In this document: positions 23,014 through 31,290 of the stretch, in pieces
Layout: each line of letters begins with the position of its first letter
Numbering within the stretch: the first letter of the stretch is position 1
Assembly (NCBI GenBank): GCA_022641375.1
Contig: JALCDF010000012.1
Coordinates: forward strand, 1-36,911
DNA length: 36,911 nucleotides
DNA from: Megasphaera sp.
GTDB taxonomy: Bacteria > Bacillota > Negativicutes > Veillonellales > Megasphaeraceae
Reading direction: 5' to 3'
Made by a program: the position numbers and the translations under genes
The notes under the pieces: model-generated
What the model was told of the DNA's origin: nothing
The model's database searches: none
What the model saw: the letters and a program-made list of their open reading frames with translations, nothing else

Positions 23014-23682
23014 TCATCGGGATGACAGCTGCGATAAATACCGATATACCGTACTATCCGCCATGCCCAGGATCCGTGCCACTTCAGGAACGGCCCGTCG
23101 AATCTTGAAGATGCCGTTTTTACGTAAAAGGCCGATAGTTTTTTTCTTTTCTGTATTCGTCAGCATATCCGCATTTTTTCCCAGGCGCATCAATATCTCA
23201 TCCACGGCATGCAGGATCAGCTGTTCCGTCGACGTATCAATATACTCATTCACTGCCAGCGGTACGGGAACAGCCGCTTCACAAACCATGGCGTGTTCCG
23301 TTTTGACAGGAGTATATTCATATTGCCCCATGGAGAGTATATTCACCTCAATGGTTCCGATAACCGCCCCGTCATCATCAAAAATAAAGTACATGGATGA
23401 TATCAGATTTTCTCCATGACTGTTCTTGCTTTCATAATTAGCAATCACCTGTTGCGGCCGTTCCCCGGCCGAACTGATGATTTTCAAAGCCAGGCTTGTC
23501 AACGGACCTCCCAGACGGCGGCCGCTGATATGCCCGTTACAAATAGCAATAATAGAATGGTCCGGCTGCTTCGCATCTTGCAGGACCACTTCACAACGCG
23601 GTCCCATCACAGAGGCAATGAACCTGACCAAGGGAGCATAGGCCCGCAATGTTTGCCGGTATCCGTGTTCTCTCTGTTTCAT
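23014..23682 (-). CDS. YheO/DauR-type transcriptional regulator (PAS-like domain plus HTH)
   Basis: The protein has 222 residues. The N-terminal YheO-like PAS domain (about residues 10-120) includes LVRFIASVMGPRCEVVLQD, GHISGRRLGGPLTS and SSMYFIFDDDGAVIGTIEVN. The C-terminal HTH_22 domain (about residues 160-220) includes TNTEKKKTIGLLRKNGIFKI and VARILGMADSTVYRYLSQL. DauR of Pseudomonas, from this family, represses D-arginine catabolism genes. The effector here is unknown. ridA lies directly downstream. Translation from 23682 has only a weak ribosome site (AGGG); the stronger AGGAGG is 14 bases upstream and no alternative in-frame start exists because TAG precedes the ATG. Confidence 0.9.
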   Translation of the reverse strand: MKQREHGYRQTLRAYAPLVRFIASVMGPRCEVVLQDAKQPDHSIIAICNGHISGRRLGGPLTSLALKIISSAGERPQQVIANYESKNSHGENLISSMYFIFDDDGAVIGTIEVNILSMGQYEYTPVKTEHAMVCEAAVPVPLAVNEYIDTSTEQLILHAVDEILMRLGKNADMLTNTEKKKTIGLLRKNGIFKIRRAVPEVARILGMADSTVYRYLSQLSSR

Positions 23683-23760
23683 TTTACCCTATCGGTCCTC
23701 CTTATGTATGATATCGATTGTTCTGTTGGTACCTGTATAAACGCCATTCTCTCTATATGT

Positions 23761-23790
23761 ACTATACCGTTTTTACACGTCCACTGTCAA
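23761..23790 (-). promoter_or_regulatory. Promoter of the YheO-like regulator/ridA unit
   Basis: On the minus strand TTGACA (23790-23785) and TATAGT (23766-23761) are 18 bp apart. TTGACA is repeated 11 bp further upstream as part of a direct repeat. Between here and the nadC terminator (about 23800-24040) the sequence is AT-rich with nothing else I can support. Confidence 0.6.
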
Positions 23791-24043
23791 TTGATTGTCA
23801 ACGTCTACCCGCCAAATAACTTTTAACGGGCACTATAGTATTTCCTATATTTACGGATATAGTATAAATTATTATATGTATTCTCATTACTTTTCTTATC
23901 TTTTTAATTTTTCAAATGTTATGTCCATTAAGAAAATACAATACGCTCTTAGTAATGGATGTATATGAAATGTGCATTTATGCTATACGGCATATATCGT
24001 TTCTGCATATCATGTATGATTATTTTAAATATATTTCACCATA

Positions 24044-24089
24044 AAAATACATCAGACCACGTAGCAATACCACCGGCCTGATGTATTTT
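24044..24089 (-). terminator. Terminator of the nadABC operon
   Basis: AAAATACATCAG and CTGATGTATTTT pair over 12 bp across a 22-base apex, 18 bp after the nadC stop. T residues follow on the minus strand. Confidence 0.75.
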
Positions 24090-24107
24090 ATTTTTCTTCC
24101 GTCTGTA

Positions 24108-24959
24108 TCAAATCCGGTGCAGGTGCTTGAGCGACAAATCCATAATCGGCGCCGAATGGGTCAGGGCACCGCTGGAAATATAATCCACACCGATTGTAGC
24201 AACGGTCCGAATATTTTCTTCGGTGATATTGCCGGAACATTCCGTTTCCGCCCGGCCGGCAATCAGCCGGACAGCTTCCTTCATCATCGCGGGCGGCATA
24301 TTATCCAGCATGATAATATCCGCTCCGGCTGCTACGGCTTCCCGCACCATGTCCAGGTTTTCCGTTTCCACTTCGATTTTACGGACAAACGGCGCATAGG
24401 CCCGGGCCATCCGTATGGCTTCGGCTACGCCGCCGGCCGCCCCGATATGATTATCCTTGAGCAATACGCCATCCGATAAATTATAGCGATGGTTGCAGCC
24501 GCCACCTACGGTAACCGCATATTTTTCAAATATCCGCATATTCGGTGTCGTCTTTCGCGTATCCAGCAGCCGTATCTTTGTCCCTTGCAGCAGTTGCACG
24601 ACATGATGAGTATACGTGGCGATGCCGCTCATGCGCTGCAAATAGTTCAATGCCACCCGTTCTCCCGACAACAGTGTCCGGATGCTGCCCCGGACGATTG
24701 CCAGCCGCTGCCCTTGCCGGACTTCCTCGCCGTCAGCGGCTTCGTAAGTCACTACTATAGTTTCATCCAACAGGGTAAACACCCGCGCAAAAACATCCAG
24801 CCCGGCAATGATACCGTCCTGTTTACATAATAACTCTACTTCACCGCGGCAGTCTTGCGGCATGATGGCGTTGGTAGATACGTCTTCGCTGGTGATATCT
24901 TCGCGCAATGCTGACAGCAGCAGTGGGTCTGCCTGTAATTTCATCGTAATCTGATTCAT
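24108..24959 (-). CDS. nadC: Quinolinate phosphoribosyltransferase (nicotinate-nucleotide pyrophosphorylase, carboxylating)
   Basis: NadC converts quinolinate and PRPP into nicotinate mononucleotide, the third step of de novo NAD synthesis. The 283-residue protein has the N-terminal domain with EDITSEDVST, GERVALNYLQRMSGIAT in the active-site helix, LLDTRKTTPNMRIFEKYAV, GGCNHRYNLSDGVLLKDNHI (substrate-binding His/Arg/Lys), and the barrel strands IEVETENLD and IMLDNM. These agree with type II phosphoribosyltransferases. The ATG overlaps the nadB stop by 4 bp (ATGA). It is the last gene of the nadA-nadB-nadC operon, followed by a terminator. Confidence 0.97.
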   Translation of the reverse strand: MNQITMKLQADPLLLSALREDITSEDVSTNAIMPQDCRGEVELLCKQDGIIAGLDVFARVFTLLDETIVVTYEAADGEEVRQGQRLAIVRGSIRTLLSGERVALNYLQRMSGIATYTHHVVQLLQGTKIRLLDTRKTTPNMRIFEKYAVTVGGGCNHRYNLSDGVLLKDNHIGAAGGVAEAIRMARAYAPFVRKIEVETENLDMVREAVAAGADIIMLDNMPPAMMKEAVRLIAGRAETECSGNITEENIRTVATIGVDYISSGALTHSAPIMDLSLKHLHRI

Positions 24960-26278
24960 ATGGCTCGTTCTTCCCTTTCCATTTCACGAAGGATCATGGT
25001 TTTATACTGTTGCGACAACGTTTCTTTCTGTGCACTGATCTTTTGTGCTGCGTCTTTACAGGCAGCTTGGAAATCATCAGGGCATTCCGCCGGCTCTGTC
25101 AGTCCGGATTGAATGATATGTGCCGCCGCCCGTTCTCCGAATACCAGGCTTTCCAGGAGCGAATTGCTGGCCAGCCGGTTCCGGCCATGGACGCCGTTAC
25201 AGCTCGTTTCCCCTACGGCATACAGACGGTCCATCGTCGTCTTGCTGTCCTCATCGACATGGATACCGCCCATAAAATAATGCTGGGCCGGCACGACGGG
25301 GACCCAGTCCCGCGTACAATCGATGCCGTCTTCAAGACACCGTTCGTAAATATGAGGGAAATGAGCCTTGATAAGCTGTTCTCCCAGGACCGTCATATCG
25401 AGCCAGACAAAGGGCCGGTCATCTTTTTCCATCTGCTTGCGGATTTTGGCAGTCATGACATCACGGGGCAATACTTCATTCGCAAACCGTTTGCCGTCTT
25501 TGCCGCGTAACTTAGCGCCTTCGCCGCGGACGGATTCGGAGATGAGGAAGCTCCGGCCCGGCTGAGACGAATAGAGGGAAGTCGGATGAATCTGGACATA
25601 ATTGATATGTTCCAGTTCCACATGATGTTCCATGGCAATCGCCAGCGCATCCCCCGTCAGATGAGGATAATTGGTCGAATTCTTGTAAAGACCGCCGACA
25701 CCGCCGCTGGCAAAAACGGTCTGGGACGCTTCGATGGCCAGATACGAGCCATCGGCCTGACAAGCCAGTATTCCCCTGCATTGATTATTTTTTTCAATGA
25801 TATCTACCATCGTCGTATATTCGCGGATCGTAACATTAGGTAGTTCCTGTACGGCTGCCAGTAATTTACTGGTAATTTCCCGGCCGGTGATATCTTCATG
25901 GAACAGGATGCGCGCCCGGGAATGACAGCCTTCCCGCGTATAGTCCAGCTGTCCTTCTGCCGTCCTGGCAAAATCAACGCCATACGCAATCAGCTGATCA
26001 ATAATATGACGGGATGAACGAATCATGATGTCTACCGATTCCCGGCGGTTTTCATAATGGCCGGCCTTCAGCGTATCTTCCATGAAGCTGTCGTAGTCGT
26101 CCGCATCATGGAGGACGCAGATACCGCCCTGGGCTAAAAATGAATCACTGTTTTCAGTCTTATCTTTCGTAATCATCGTTATCCGCGTGTCTGCTGGCAG
26201 ATGCAGGGCCGTAAACAGGCCGCTGGCACCGGTACCGACGATGACCACATCGGTTTGAATCGTATCTATTGTATCCAT
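24956..26278 (-). CDS. nadB: L-aspartate oxidase
   Basis: NadB oxidises L-aspartate to iminoaspartate with FAD; under anaerobic conditions fumarate can be the electron acceptor in known enzymes. The dinucleotide fold VVIVGTGASGLFTALHL lies at about residues 11-27, with the family segments SFLAQGGICVL, EGCHSRARILFHEDITGREI, FVWLDMTVLG, HYFMGGIHVDEDSKTTMDRL and NRLASNSLLESLVFG. At 440 residues it is shorter than the roughly 540-residue Enterobacterial enzyme because the C-terminal helical domain is reduced, a common form in Firmicutes. AAGGAGAG precedes the ATG, 12 bases after the nadA stop. Confidence 0.96.
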   Translation of the reverse strand: MDTIDTIQTDVVIVGTGASGLFTALHLPADTRITMITKDKTENSDSFLAQGGICVLHDADDYDSFMEDTLKAGHYENRRESVDIMIRSSRHIIDQLIAYGVDFARTAEGQLDYTREGCHSRARILFHEDITGREITSKLLAAVQELPNVTIREYTTMVDIIEKNNQCRGILACQADGSYLAIEASQTVFASGGVGGLYKNSTNYPHLTGDALAIAMEHHVELEHINYVQIHPTSLYSSQPGRSFLISESVRGEGAKLRGKDGKRFANEVLPRDVMTAKIRKQMEKDDRPFVWLDMTVLGEQLIKAHFPHIYERCLEDGIDCTRDWVPVVPAQHYFMGGIHVDEDSKTTMDRLYAVGETSCNGVHGRNRLASNSLLESLVFGERAAAHIIQSGLTEPAECPDDFQAACKDAAQKISAQKETLSQQYKTMILREMEREERAI

Positions 26279-26290
26279 GGAATACTCTCC

Positions 26291-27199
26291 TTATTTTGCC
26301 AGTTCCAGCATCCGGTCCAGGGACCGGACCGCTTTACGGCATATCGTTTCGTCCAATATGACTTCATTGGTTTCATCACGCAAACAATCGCGTACCTTTT
26401 CCAAGGTTATTTTTTTCATATTGTCACAGCATTGTCCGGGCCTAACCGGATAGAATTTTTTGTCGGGATTCTGCATTGTCAATTCATGGAAGACCCCTTC
26501 TTCTGTACCGATGATACATTCCCGGGCCGGCGCAGCGGCAGCATACTGGATGATACCTGATGTACTGCCGATATAATCCGCCATGGCCAGCACGTCCTGA
26601 CGGCATTCAGGATGAACCAGGAATACCGCTCCCGGATGGGCCGTCTTCGCCGCTGCTGCGGCAGCCGGCTCGATATCTTCATGAATCGGGCAGCAGCCTT
26701 GATTCAATATGAACTCTTTCTCCGGAACCTGCGTAGATACATAGTGTCCCAGATTGCGGTCCGGCGTAAAGAAAATCGTATGCTGCGGCAGTTTCTTTAC
26801 GATTTGTACCGCATTGGATGAGGTTACGCAGACATCGCATGCAGCTTTCAGCTCCGTTGTCGAATTGATGTAACATACTGCCGCTACATCCTCATACGCC
26901 GCCCGCACCTGCGCCACGGACTCCACTGTTCCCATATGGGCCATCGAACAATCCGCGGTCCTGTCGGGCATGAGGACCTTCTTGCCAGGGGTCAGCATCT
27001 TGGCACTTTCTCCCATGAACAATACGCCGGCAAACACAATGATATCCGCCTGCGTCTCCTTGGCTTTTTTGCTCAAATAAAAAGAGTCGCCGATATAATC
27101 GGCAATCTCCTGGACTGGATCAGGCACATAATAATGAGCCAGGATAATCGCATTTTTCCGCTCTTTCAGTGCTTTTATTTCGTCGTACAGATTTGACAT
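26291..27199 (-). CDS. nadA: Quinolinate synthase
   Basis: NadA condenses iminoaspartate with dihydroxyacetone phosphate to quinolinate using a [4Fe-4S] cluster. The 302-residue protein has the three-fold repeated domain layout: AIILAHYYVPDPVQEIADY, FAGVLFMGESAKML, VCYINSTTELKAACDVCVTS, FFTPDRNLGHYV, HPECRQDV and the C-terminal RPGQCCDNMKKITLEKV. Cluster ligands are expected among the Cys of VCYINS, HPEC and GQCCDN. The start at 27199 has AGGAG about 9 bases upstream. It is the first gene of nadABC, behind a promoter overlapped by a long palindrome. Confidence 0.97.
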   Translation of the reverse strand: MSNLYDEIKALKERKNAIILAHYYVPDPVQEIADYIGDSFYLSKKAKETQADIIVFAGVLFMGESAKMLTPGKKVLMPDRTADCSMAHMGTVESVAQVRAAYEDVAAVCYINSTTELKAACDVCVTSSNAVQIVKKLPQHTIFFTPDRNLGHYVSTQVPEKEFILNQGCCPIHEDIEPAAAAAAKTAHPGAVFLVHPECRQDVLAMADYIGSTSGIIQYAAAAPARECIIGTEEGVFHELTMQNPDKKFYPVRPGQCCDNMKKITLEKVRDCLRDETNEVILDETICRKAVRSLDRMLELAK

Positions 27200-27260
27200 A
27201 TATAGTTTTCTCCTATTCTGCCGGAGGCATAAAAAATAATGAGTCTATTTTTTATCTACT

Positions 27261-27289
27261 ATTATATCTCACCGGTATTCTTTTGACAA
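27261..27289 (-). promoter_or_regulatory. Promoter of nadABC
   Basis: On the minus strand TTGTCA (27289-27284) and TATAAT (27266-27261) are exactly 17 bp apart. The -35 hexamer is partly inside the 30-bp palindrome at 27286-27315, so a protein bound there would block RNA polymerase. The leader is about 55 bases. Confidence 0.8.
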
Positions 27290-27315
27290 TACTATTGTCA
27301 TGACAATAGTATTGT
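27286..27315. promoter_or_regulatory. 30-bp perfect nested palindrome at the nadABC promoter (putative operator)
   Basis: ACAATACTATTGTCA is followed directly by its exact reverse complement. Each half also contains its own 13-bp palindrome (ACAATACTATTGT and ACAATAGTATTGT), so the site looks like two equal operators separated by CATG. It overlaps the -35 box. An NAD- or nicotinate-responsive repressor is the natural expectation; the regulator gene is not in the window. Confidence 0.75.
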
Positions 27316-27412
27316 GCTTTTCTTTACTTGCAACTTTCATCACTATTTATCCGCTATGCCTCACCTTGCAGCAGCCCTGATTCATTTTTGACATACTATT
27401 TTTTTAGTCAGC

Positions 27413-27448
27413 AAAACGCCGGCGCGAAATTCTCGCACCGGCGTTTTT
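27413..27448 (-). terminator. Terminator of htpG
   Basis: AAAACGCCGG-C-GCGA and TCGC-A-CCGGCGTTTT form a 15-bp stem with one mismatch and a 5-base loop, 25 bp after the htpG stop. U-tracts are available on either strand. Confidence 0.85.
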
Positions 27449-27472
27449 ATATCCGTCCATTTGATATGATTT

Positions 27473-29428
27473 TTATTTAGCCATCATTTCTGCTACTTTT
27501 TGAGCGAAGGCTGCCGGATCATCCGGTAAGATTCCTTCAAGGAGCAGGGCCTGATCATACAGCATCGTGCAATATTCTTTGAAATCCGCTGTATCTTTAC
27601 CGGCATCATGAACCGCCTGCAGCTTGTTAAACAGCTGATGCTGCGGATTGATTTCCAAGATACGGCGGGCCTTCATCATCGGGTTATTGGCCGCACTGAA
27701 AGCCTGTTCCATCGCCAGGGACGGGCCGGCTGCATCGGCAACGAGGCATACGGCACCGCTCTTCAAACGGTTGGACAAGCGTACATCAGCAACTTTTTCA
27801 CCCAGGAAATCTTTCATATCCTTGAGCAGGCCTTCGTTGTTCTTGGCCAAGTCTTCATTCTTCTTCTTTTCTTCCTTGAATTCGTTATCATCCAGATCCA
27901 GATCACCACGGCTGATAGAATGGAACTGCTTGCTGTCGTATTCATGGATTCCTTCCACGCAGAATTCGTCGACAGGATCCGTCATATACAACACTTCGAT
28001 ATCGCGGTCACGGAGCATTTCCATTTGCGGCAATGCTTCAATGGCTTCTTTATCCTTGCCGGTAGCATAATAAATCTTCGTCTGCCCTTCCTTCATGCGG
28101 CTGACATATTCTTTCAGGGTGCAAAGTTTGCCGTCCTTGGAAGACATGAACAAGAGCAGGTCTTTCAGTTTATCAACGTTGTTTTCACCGGTCATCATGC
28201 CGCTGTACACGCCGATTTTAAGGGATTTGCCATATTCGGCCCAGAATTTTTCATATGTATCCCGTTCTTTTTCCAGTTTACGGGCCAGGGTCTTCAGGAT
28301 GTTCTTTTCCAAATTGCGGCCGATAAGCTTCAATTCACGGCTCTGCTGTAAGAGTTCCCGGGAAATATTGAGGGACAAATCCGGAGAATCGACAAGGCCT
28401 TTGACGAACCGCAAATAATCCGGCAGCAGGTCCTTGCATTTATCCATGATGAATACATGACGGGAATAGAGCTGGATACCTGCTTCATAGTCCGTATAGT
28501 AGAGATTGAACGGAGCATGGGCCGGAATGAACAGCAATGCCGTATAATCGACATTCCCTTCGACGCGGGTATGGAATATTTCCATGGGGTCGTCCCATTC
28601 AAAGAACTGATGCTGGAAGAATTCCTTATATTCTTCCGGTTTGATATCCGATTTATTGCGGGTCCATAAAGGCTGCATGGAATTCAGCGTCCGTGTTTCC
28701 ACATGTTCTTCTTCGGCAGCATCTTCAATCGGCTTGCCGTCTTTATCCTTGGGCTTTTCTTTGGTCGTGAATTCCATCGTGATCGGATAACGGATATAGT
28801 CGGAATACTTCTTGACCAGACCGGAAATAGCATCTTTATCGGTATAATTTTCGTCTTTATCGCTGCCGCTGAAATCAGCGCCCAGTTTCAGGATGATCGT
28901 CGTGCCGTGTTTGGGCTTTTCACATTCTTCCAGGCTGTACTGGCCGTTGCCCGTCGATTCCCATTTATATGCCTGTTTTTCGCCGGCTTTACGGGTTACG
29001 ACGGTCACATTGTCGGATACCATAAAGGCTGAATAGAAACCGACACCAAACTGGCCGATCAAATCCTTATCCGCACTGGAATCACCTGACTGCTGGGCTT
29101 CCTTCAATTTTTCCAGGAACGCTTTGGTCCCGGACTTAGCAATCGTGCCCAGATCATTGATGATATCGTCACGGTCCATGCCGATGCCGTTATCAGACAA
29201 GGTCAGCGTATGCGCATCTTCATCCGGTGTGATATGGATGGAAAAAGCCGTATCCCCTTCCAGTAAATCCCGATTGGTCAACGATTCATAATGCAATTTG
29301 TCGATTGCATCGGATGCATTGGAAATCAATTCCCGTAAAAATATTTCATGGTTCGTATAAATAGAATGGATCATCAGGTCCAATAACTGTTTTGTTTCTG
29401 CTTGAAATTCAAACGTTTCTTTTGCCAT
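27473..29428 (-). CDS. htpG: Molecular chaperone HtpG (bacterial Hsp90)
   Basis: This 651-residue homodimeric ATP-dependent chaperone begins with the GHKL ATPase domain: ETKQLLDLMIHSIYTNHEIF, LRELISNASDAIDKL, LSDNGIGMDRDDIINDLGTI and GQFGVGFYSAFMV. The middle domain includes SLNISRELLQQSRELKLIGR, with the Arg that contacts the ATP phosphate. The C-terminal dimerisation region ends AAFAQKVAEMMAK. The start has AAAGGAG 9 bases upstream. A CIRCE element lies directly after the promoter, so HrcA repression is predicted. That differs from Bacillus subtilis, where htpG is not in the HrcA regulon. Single-gene unit. Confidence 0.97.
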   Translation of the reverse strand: MAKETFEFQAETKQLLDLMIHSIYTNHEIFLRELISNASDAIDKLHYESLTNRDLLEGDTAFSIHITPDEDAHTLTLSDNGIGMDRDDIINDLGTIAKSGTKAFLEKLKEAQQSGDSSADKDLIGQFGVGFYSAFMVSDNVTVVTRKAGEKQAYKWESTGNGQYSLEECEKPKHGTTIILKLGADFSGSDKDENYTDKDAISGLVKKYSDYIRYPITMEFTTKEKPKDKDGKPIEDAAEEEHVETRTLNSMQPLWTRNKSDIKPEEYKEFFQHQFFEWDDPMEIFHTRVEGNVDYTALLFIPAHAPFNLYYTDYEAGIQLYSRHVFIMDKCKDLLPDYLRFVKGLVDSPDLSLNISRELLQQSRELKLIGRNLEKNILKTLARKLEKERDTYEKFWAEYGKSLKIGVYSGMMTGENNVDKLKDLLLFMSSKDGKLCTLKEYVSRMKEGQTKIYYATGKDKEAIEALPQMEMLRDRDIEVLYMTDPVDEFCVEGIHEYDSKQFHSISRGDLDLDDNEFKEEKKKNEDLAKNNEGLLKDMKDFLGEKVADVRLSNRLKSGAVCLVADAAGPSLAMEQAFSAANNPMMKARRILEINPQHQLFNKLQAVHDAGKDTADFKEYCTMLYDQALLLEGILPDDPAAFAQKVAEMMAK

Positions 29429-29455
29429 ATTTCCAGACTCCTTTATGATTATGTA

Positions 29456-29482
29456 TTAGCACTCCTCTTATCAGAGTGCCAG
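29456..29482. promoter_or_regulatory. CIRCE operator (HrcA binding site) of htpG
   Basis: TTAGCACTC, nine bases, GAGTGCCAG: the left half matches the CIRCE consensus completely and the right half seven of nine positions (consensus GAGTGCTAA). It lies at about +5 to +31 relative to the predicted start of htpG transcription, the usual position for HrcA repression. Confidence 0.88.
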
Positions 29483-29493
29483 TCTCTTCTTAT

Positions 29494-29521
29494 ATAATAC
29501 AGCAAAAAGTCAAATAGTCAA
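29494..29521 (-). promoter_or_regulatory. Promoter of htpG
   Basis: On the minus strand TTGACT (29521-29516) and TATTAT (29499-29494) are 16 bp apart. A second TTGACT copy lies 10 bases downstream of the first. The CIRCE element follows immediately. Confidence 0.65.
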
Positions 29522-29612
29522 TAGGAACAGCCGAAAATAAAAGTAGCGTAATCTATACCTATTTCATTTCATTCTCGCTTAGATGATGCGTTTCATGTAT
29601 CTTGTATGCAAT

Positions 29613-29641
29613 TTGAATCTGTCACTAAAAAAGTCTATAAT
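29613..29641 (+). promoter_or_regulatory. Promoter of pckA
   Basis: TTGAAT at 29613-29618 and TATAAT at 29636-29641 are exactly 17 bp apart. Transcription would start near 29648, about 53 bases before the pckA ATG, and run straight into the inverted repeat at 29654-29678. Confidence 0.8.
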
Positions 29642-29653
29642 AAATACTGTACA

Positions 29654-29678
29654 TAGGTATGATTAATACTCATACCTA
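29654..29678. promoter_or_regulatory. Inverted repeat in the pckA leader (putative operator)
   Basis: TAGGTATGA and TCATACCTA are exact complements separated by 7 bp, at roughly +7 to +31 of the predicted transcript. The position suits a repressor site. The stem is short and has no T-run, so it is not a terminator. The regulator is unknown. Confidence 0.6.
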
Positions 29679-29700
29679 CTCGGATAGGGGGTAATTTATT

Positions 29701-31284
29701 ATGATTACATTTGGTTTGCATCGGATCGGACTCATCAATACAGGGAAAATCTATCGTAATATGTGTCCTGCCTGGCTGACAGAAGAAGCCTTGCGGCGCC
29801 ATGAAGGCGTTCTCAGCGATACGGGGGCATTGGTCGTCAATACGGGGAAATTCACGGGGCGTTCACCGCAAGACAAGTTTATCGTCGATACGCCAACAGT
29901 CCACGACTATATCGTCTGGAATACCGTAAATCGTCCTATTTCCAAGGAACGGTTCGAATGTTTAAAAAGTAAAATGGTATCGTATATGCAGAATCGCGAC
30001 GTCTACGTCTTTGACGGTTTCGCCGGTGCGGATCCGCAATGCCGCAAAAAATTCCGCGTCATTTGCGAATTGGCCAGTGAAAACTTATTCATACGGAATC
30101 TTCTCATCCGGCCGACAACAAAGGAATTGGATCAATTCGGCGAACCGGATTTCACGATTTTGGTCACGCCTAATTATAAATGCACGCCGCTGGTCGACGG
30201 GGTCCATTCGGAAGCCGCCATCATCATCGATTATGAAACCCACTTCGTGCTCATCGCCGGTACGCAATATGCCGGTGAAATCAAAAAAAGTATTTTCTCG
30301 GTCATGAATTATTTCCTGCCCGCGGAAAATGTCCTGCCCATGCACTGCTCGGCAAATATGGACCCGGTCACCGGGGAAACGGCCATTTTCTTCGGCCTGT
30401 CCGGAACCGGCAAGACAACGCTGTCTGCCGACCCTCATCGCAAACTGATCGGCGATGACGAACACGGCTGGTCCGAACGGGGCATCTTCAATTTCGAAGG
30501 CGGCTGTTATGCGAAATGCATCAACCTCAACAAAGACAAGGAACCGGATATTTACAATGCCATTAAATCAGGCGCCCTGGCAGAAAACGTCGTCCTCGAC
30601 CCGGACACGCGGAAACCGAATTATTTTGATAATAAATATACCGAAAATACCCGCGTAGGCTATCCCATCGATTACATTCCTAATGCGGCTGTTCCCGGCA
30701 TCGGCAGGATTCCCAAAGTCGTTATCTTCCTGACTGCCGACAGCTTCGGTGTCCTGCCGCCTATTTCCCTGTTGAGCAAGGAAGCGGCTATGTATCATTT
30801 CGTTACCGGATTCACTTCCAAAGTAGCCGGCACGGAACAGGGCATCACCGAACCGGTGCCTACGTTCTCCACCCTTTTCGGCGAACCGTTTATGCCGCTC
30901 CCTCCCAATGTCTATGCAGATATGCTGGGAAAACGGATTTCTACCTACAATACCAAAGTGTTCCTGGTCAACACCGGCTGGACCGGCGGACCATACGGCA
31001 TCGGCTCCCGCATGGATCTGAAATATACGCGGGCCATGATTTCGGCAGCATTGAACGGCGATTTGAATTACGTCGGATACAAACACGACGACCGCTTCAA
31101 TGTGGAAATCCCGCAATCCTGTCCCGGTGTGCCCGATGAGGTCTTGAATCCGCGCGATACGTGGGCCAATGAAGCATCCTATGATAAAATGGCCGCTAAA
31201 GTAGCCCGGATGTTCTATGATAATTTCAAAGAAAAATATCCCGATATGCCCGAAGAAATCACCAATGCCGGCCCGAGACCATAG
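29701..31284 (+). CDS. pckA: Phosphoenolpyruvate carboxykinase (ATP)
   Basis: PckA interconverts oxaloacetate and PEP with ATP/ADP. In fermenting Negativicutes it may run toward oxaloacetate for succinate/propionate formation or toward PEP for gluconeogenesis. The 527-residue protein has TGRSPQDKFIVD near residue 55, the kinase-1a P-loop FGLSGTGKTTLSAD at about 231-244, the metal-binding IGDDEHGW just after it, NFEGGCYAKCI, and the adenine-binding FLVNTGWTGGPYG region near residue 420. The P-loop and overall length fit the ATP-dependent rather than the GTP-dependent family. GGGGGTAAT precedes the ATG. It is a single-gene unit with its own promoter and terminator. Confidence 0.97.
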   Translation: MITFGLHRIGLINTGKIYRNMCPAWLTEEALRRHEGVLSDTGALVVNTGKFTGRSPQDKFIVDTPTVHDYIVWNTVNRPISKERFECLKSKMVSYMQNRDVYVFDGFAGADPQCRKKFRVICELASENLFIRNLLIRPTTKELDQFGEPDFTILVTPNYKCTPLVDGVHSEAAIIIDYETHFVLIAGTQYAGEIKKSIFSVMNYFLPAENVLPMHCSANMDPVTGETAIFFGLSGTGKTTLSADPHRKLIGDDEHGWSERGIFNFEGGCYAKCINLNKDKEPDIYNAIKSGALAENVVLDPDTRKPNYFDNKYTENTRVGYPIDYIPNAAVPGIGRIPKVVIFLTADSFGVLPPISLLSKEAAMYHFVTGFTSKVAGTEQGITEPVPTFSTLFGEPFMPLPPNVYADMLGKRISTYNTKVFLVNTGWTGGPYGIGSRMDLKYTRAMISAALNGDLNYVGYKHDDRFNVEIPQSCPGVPDEVLNPRDTWANEASYDKMAAKVARMFYDNFKEKYPDMPEEITNAGPRP

Positions 31285-31290
31285 AGTGGT

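Noticed and set aside
27608-28351. 247-codon plus-strand frame opposite htpG
   Set aside because: It is a shadow of the htpG frame; its hydrophobic appearance comes from complementing Glu/Lys codons.
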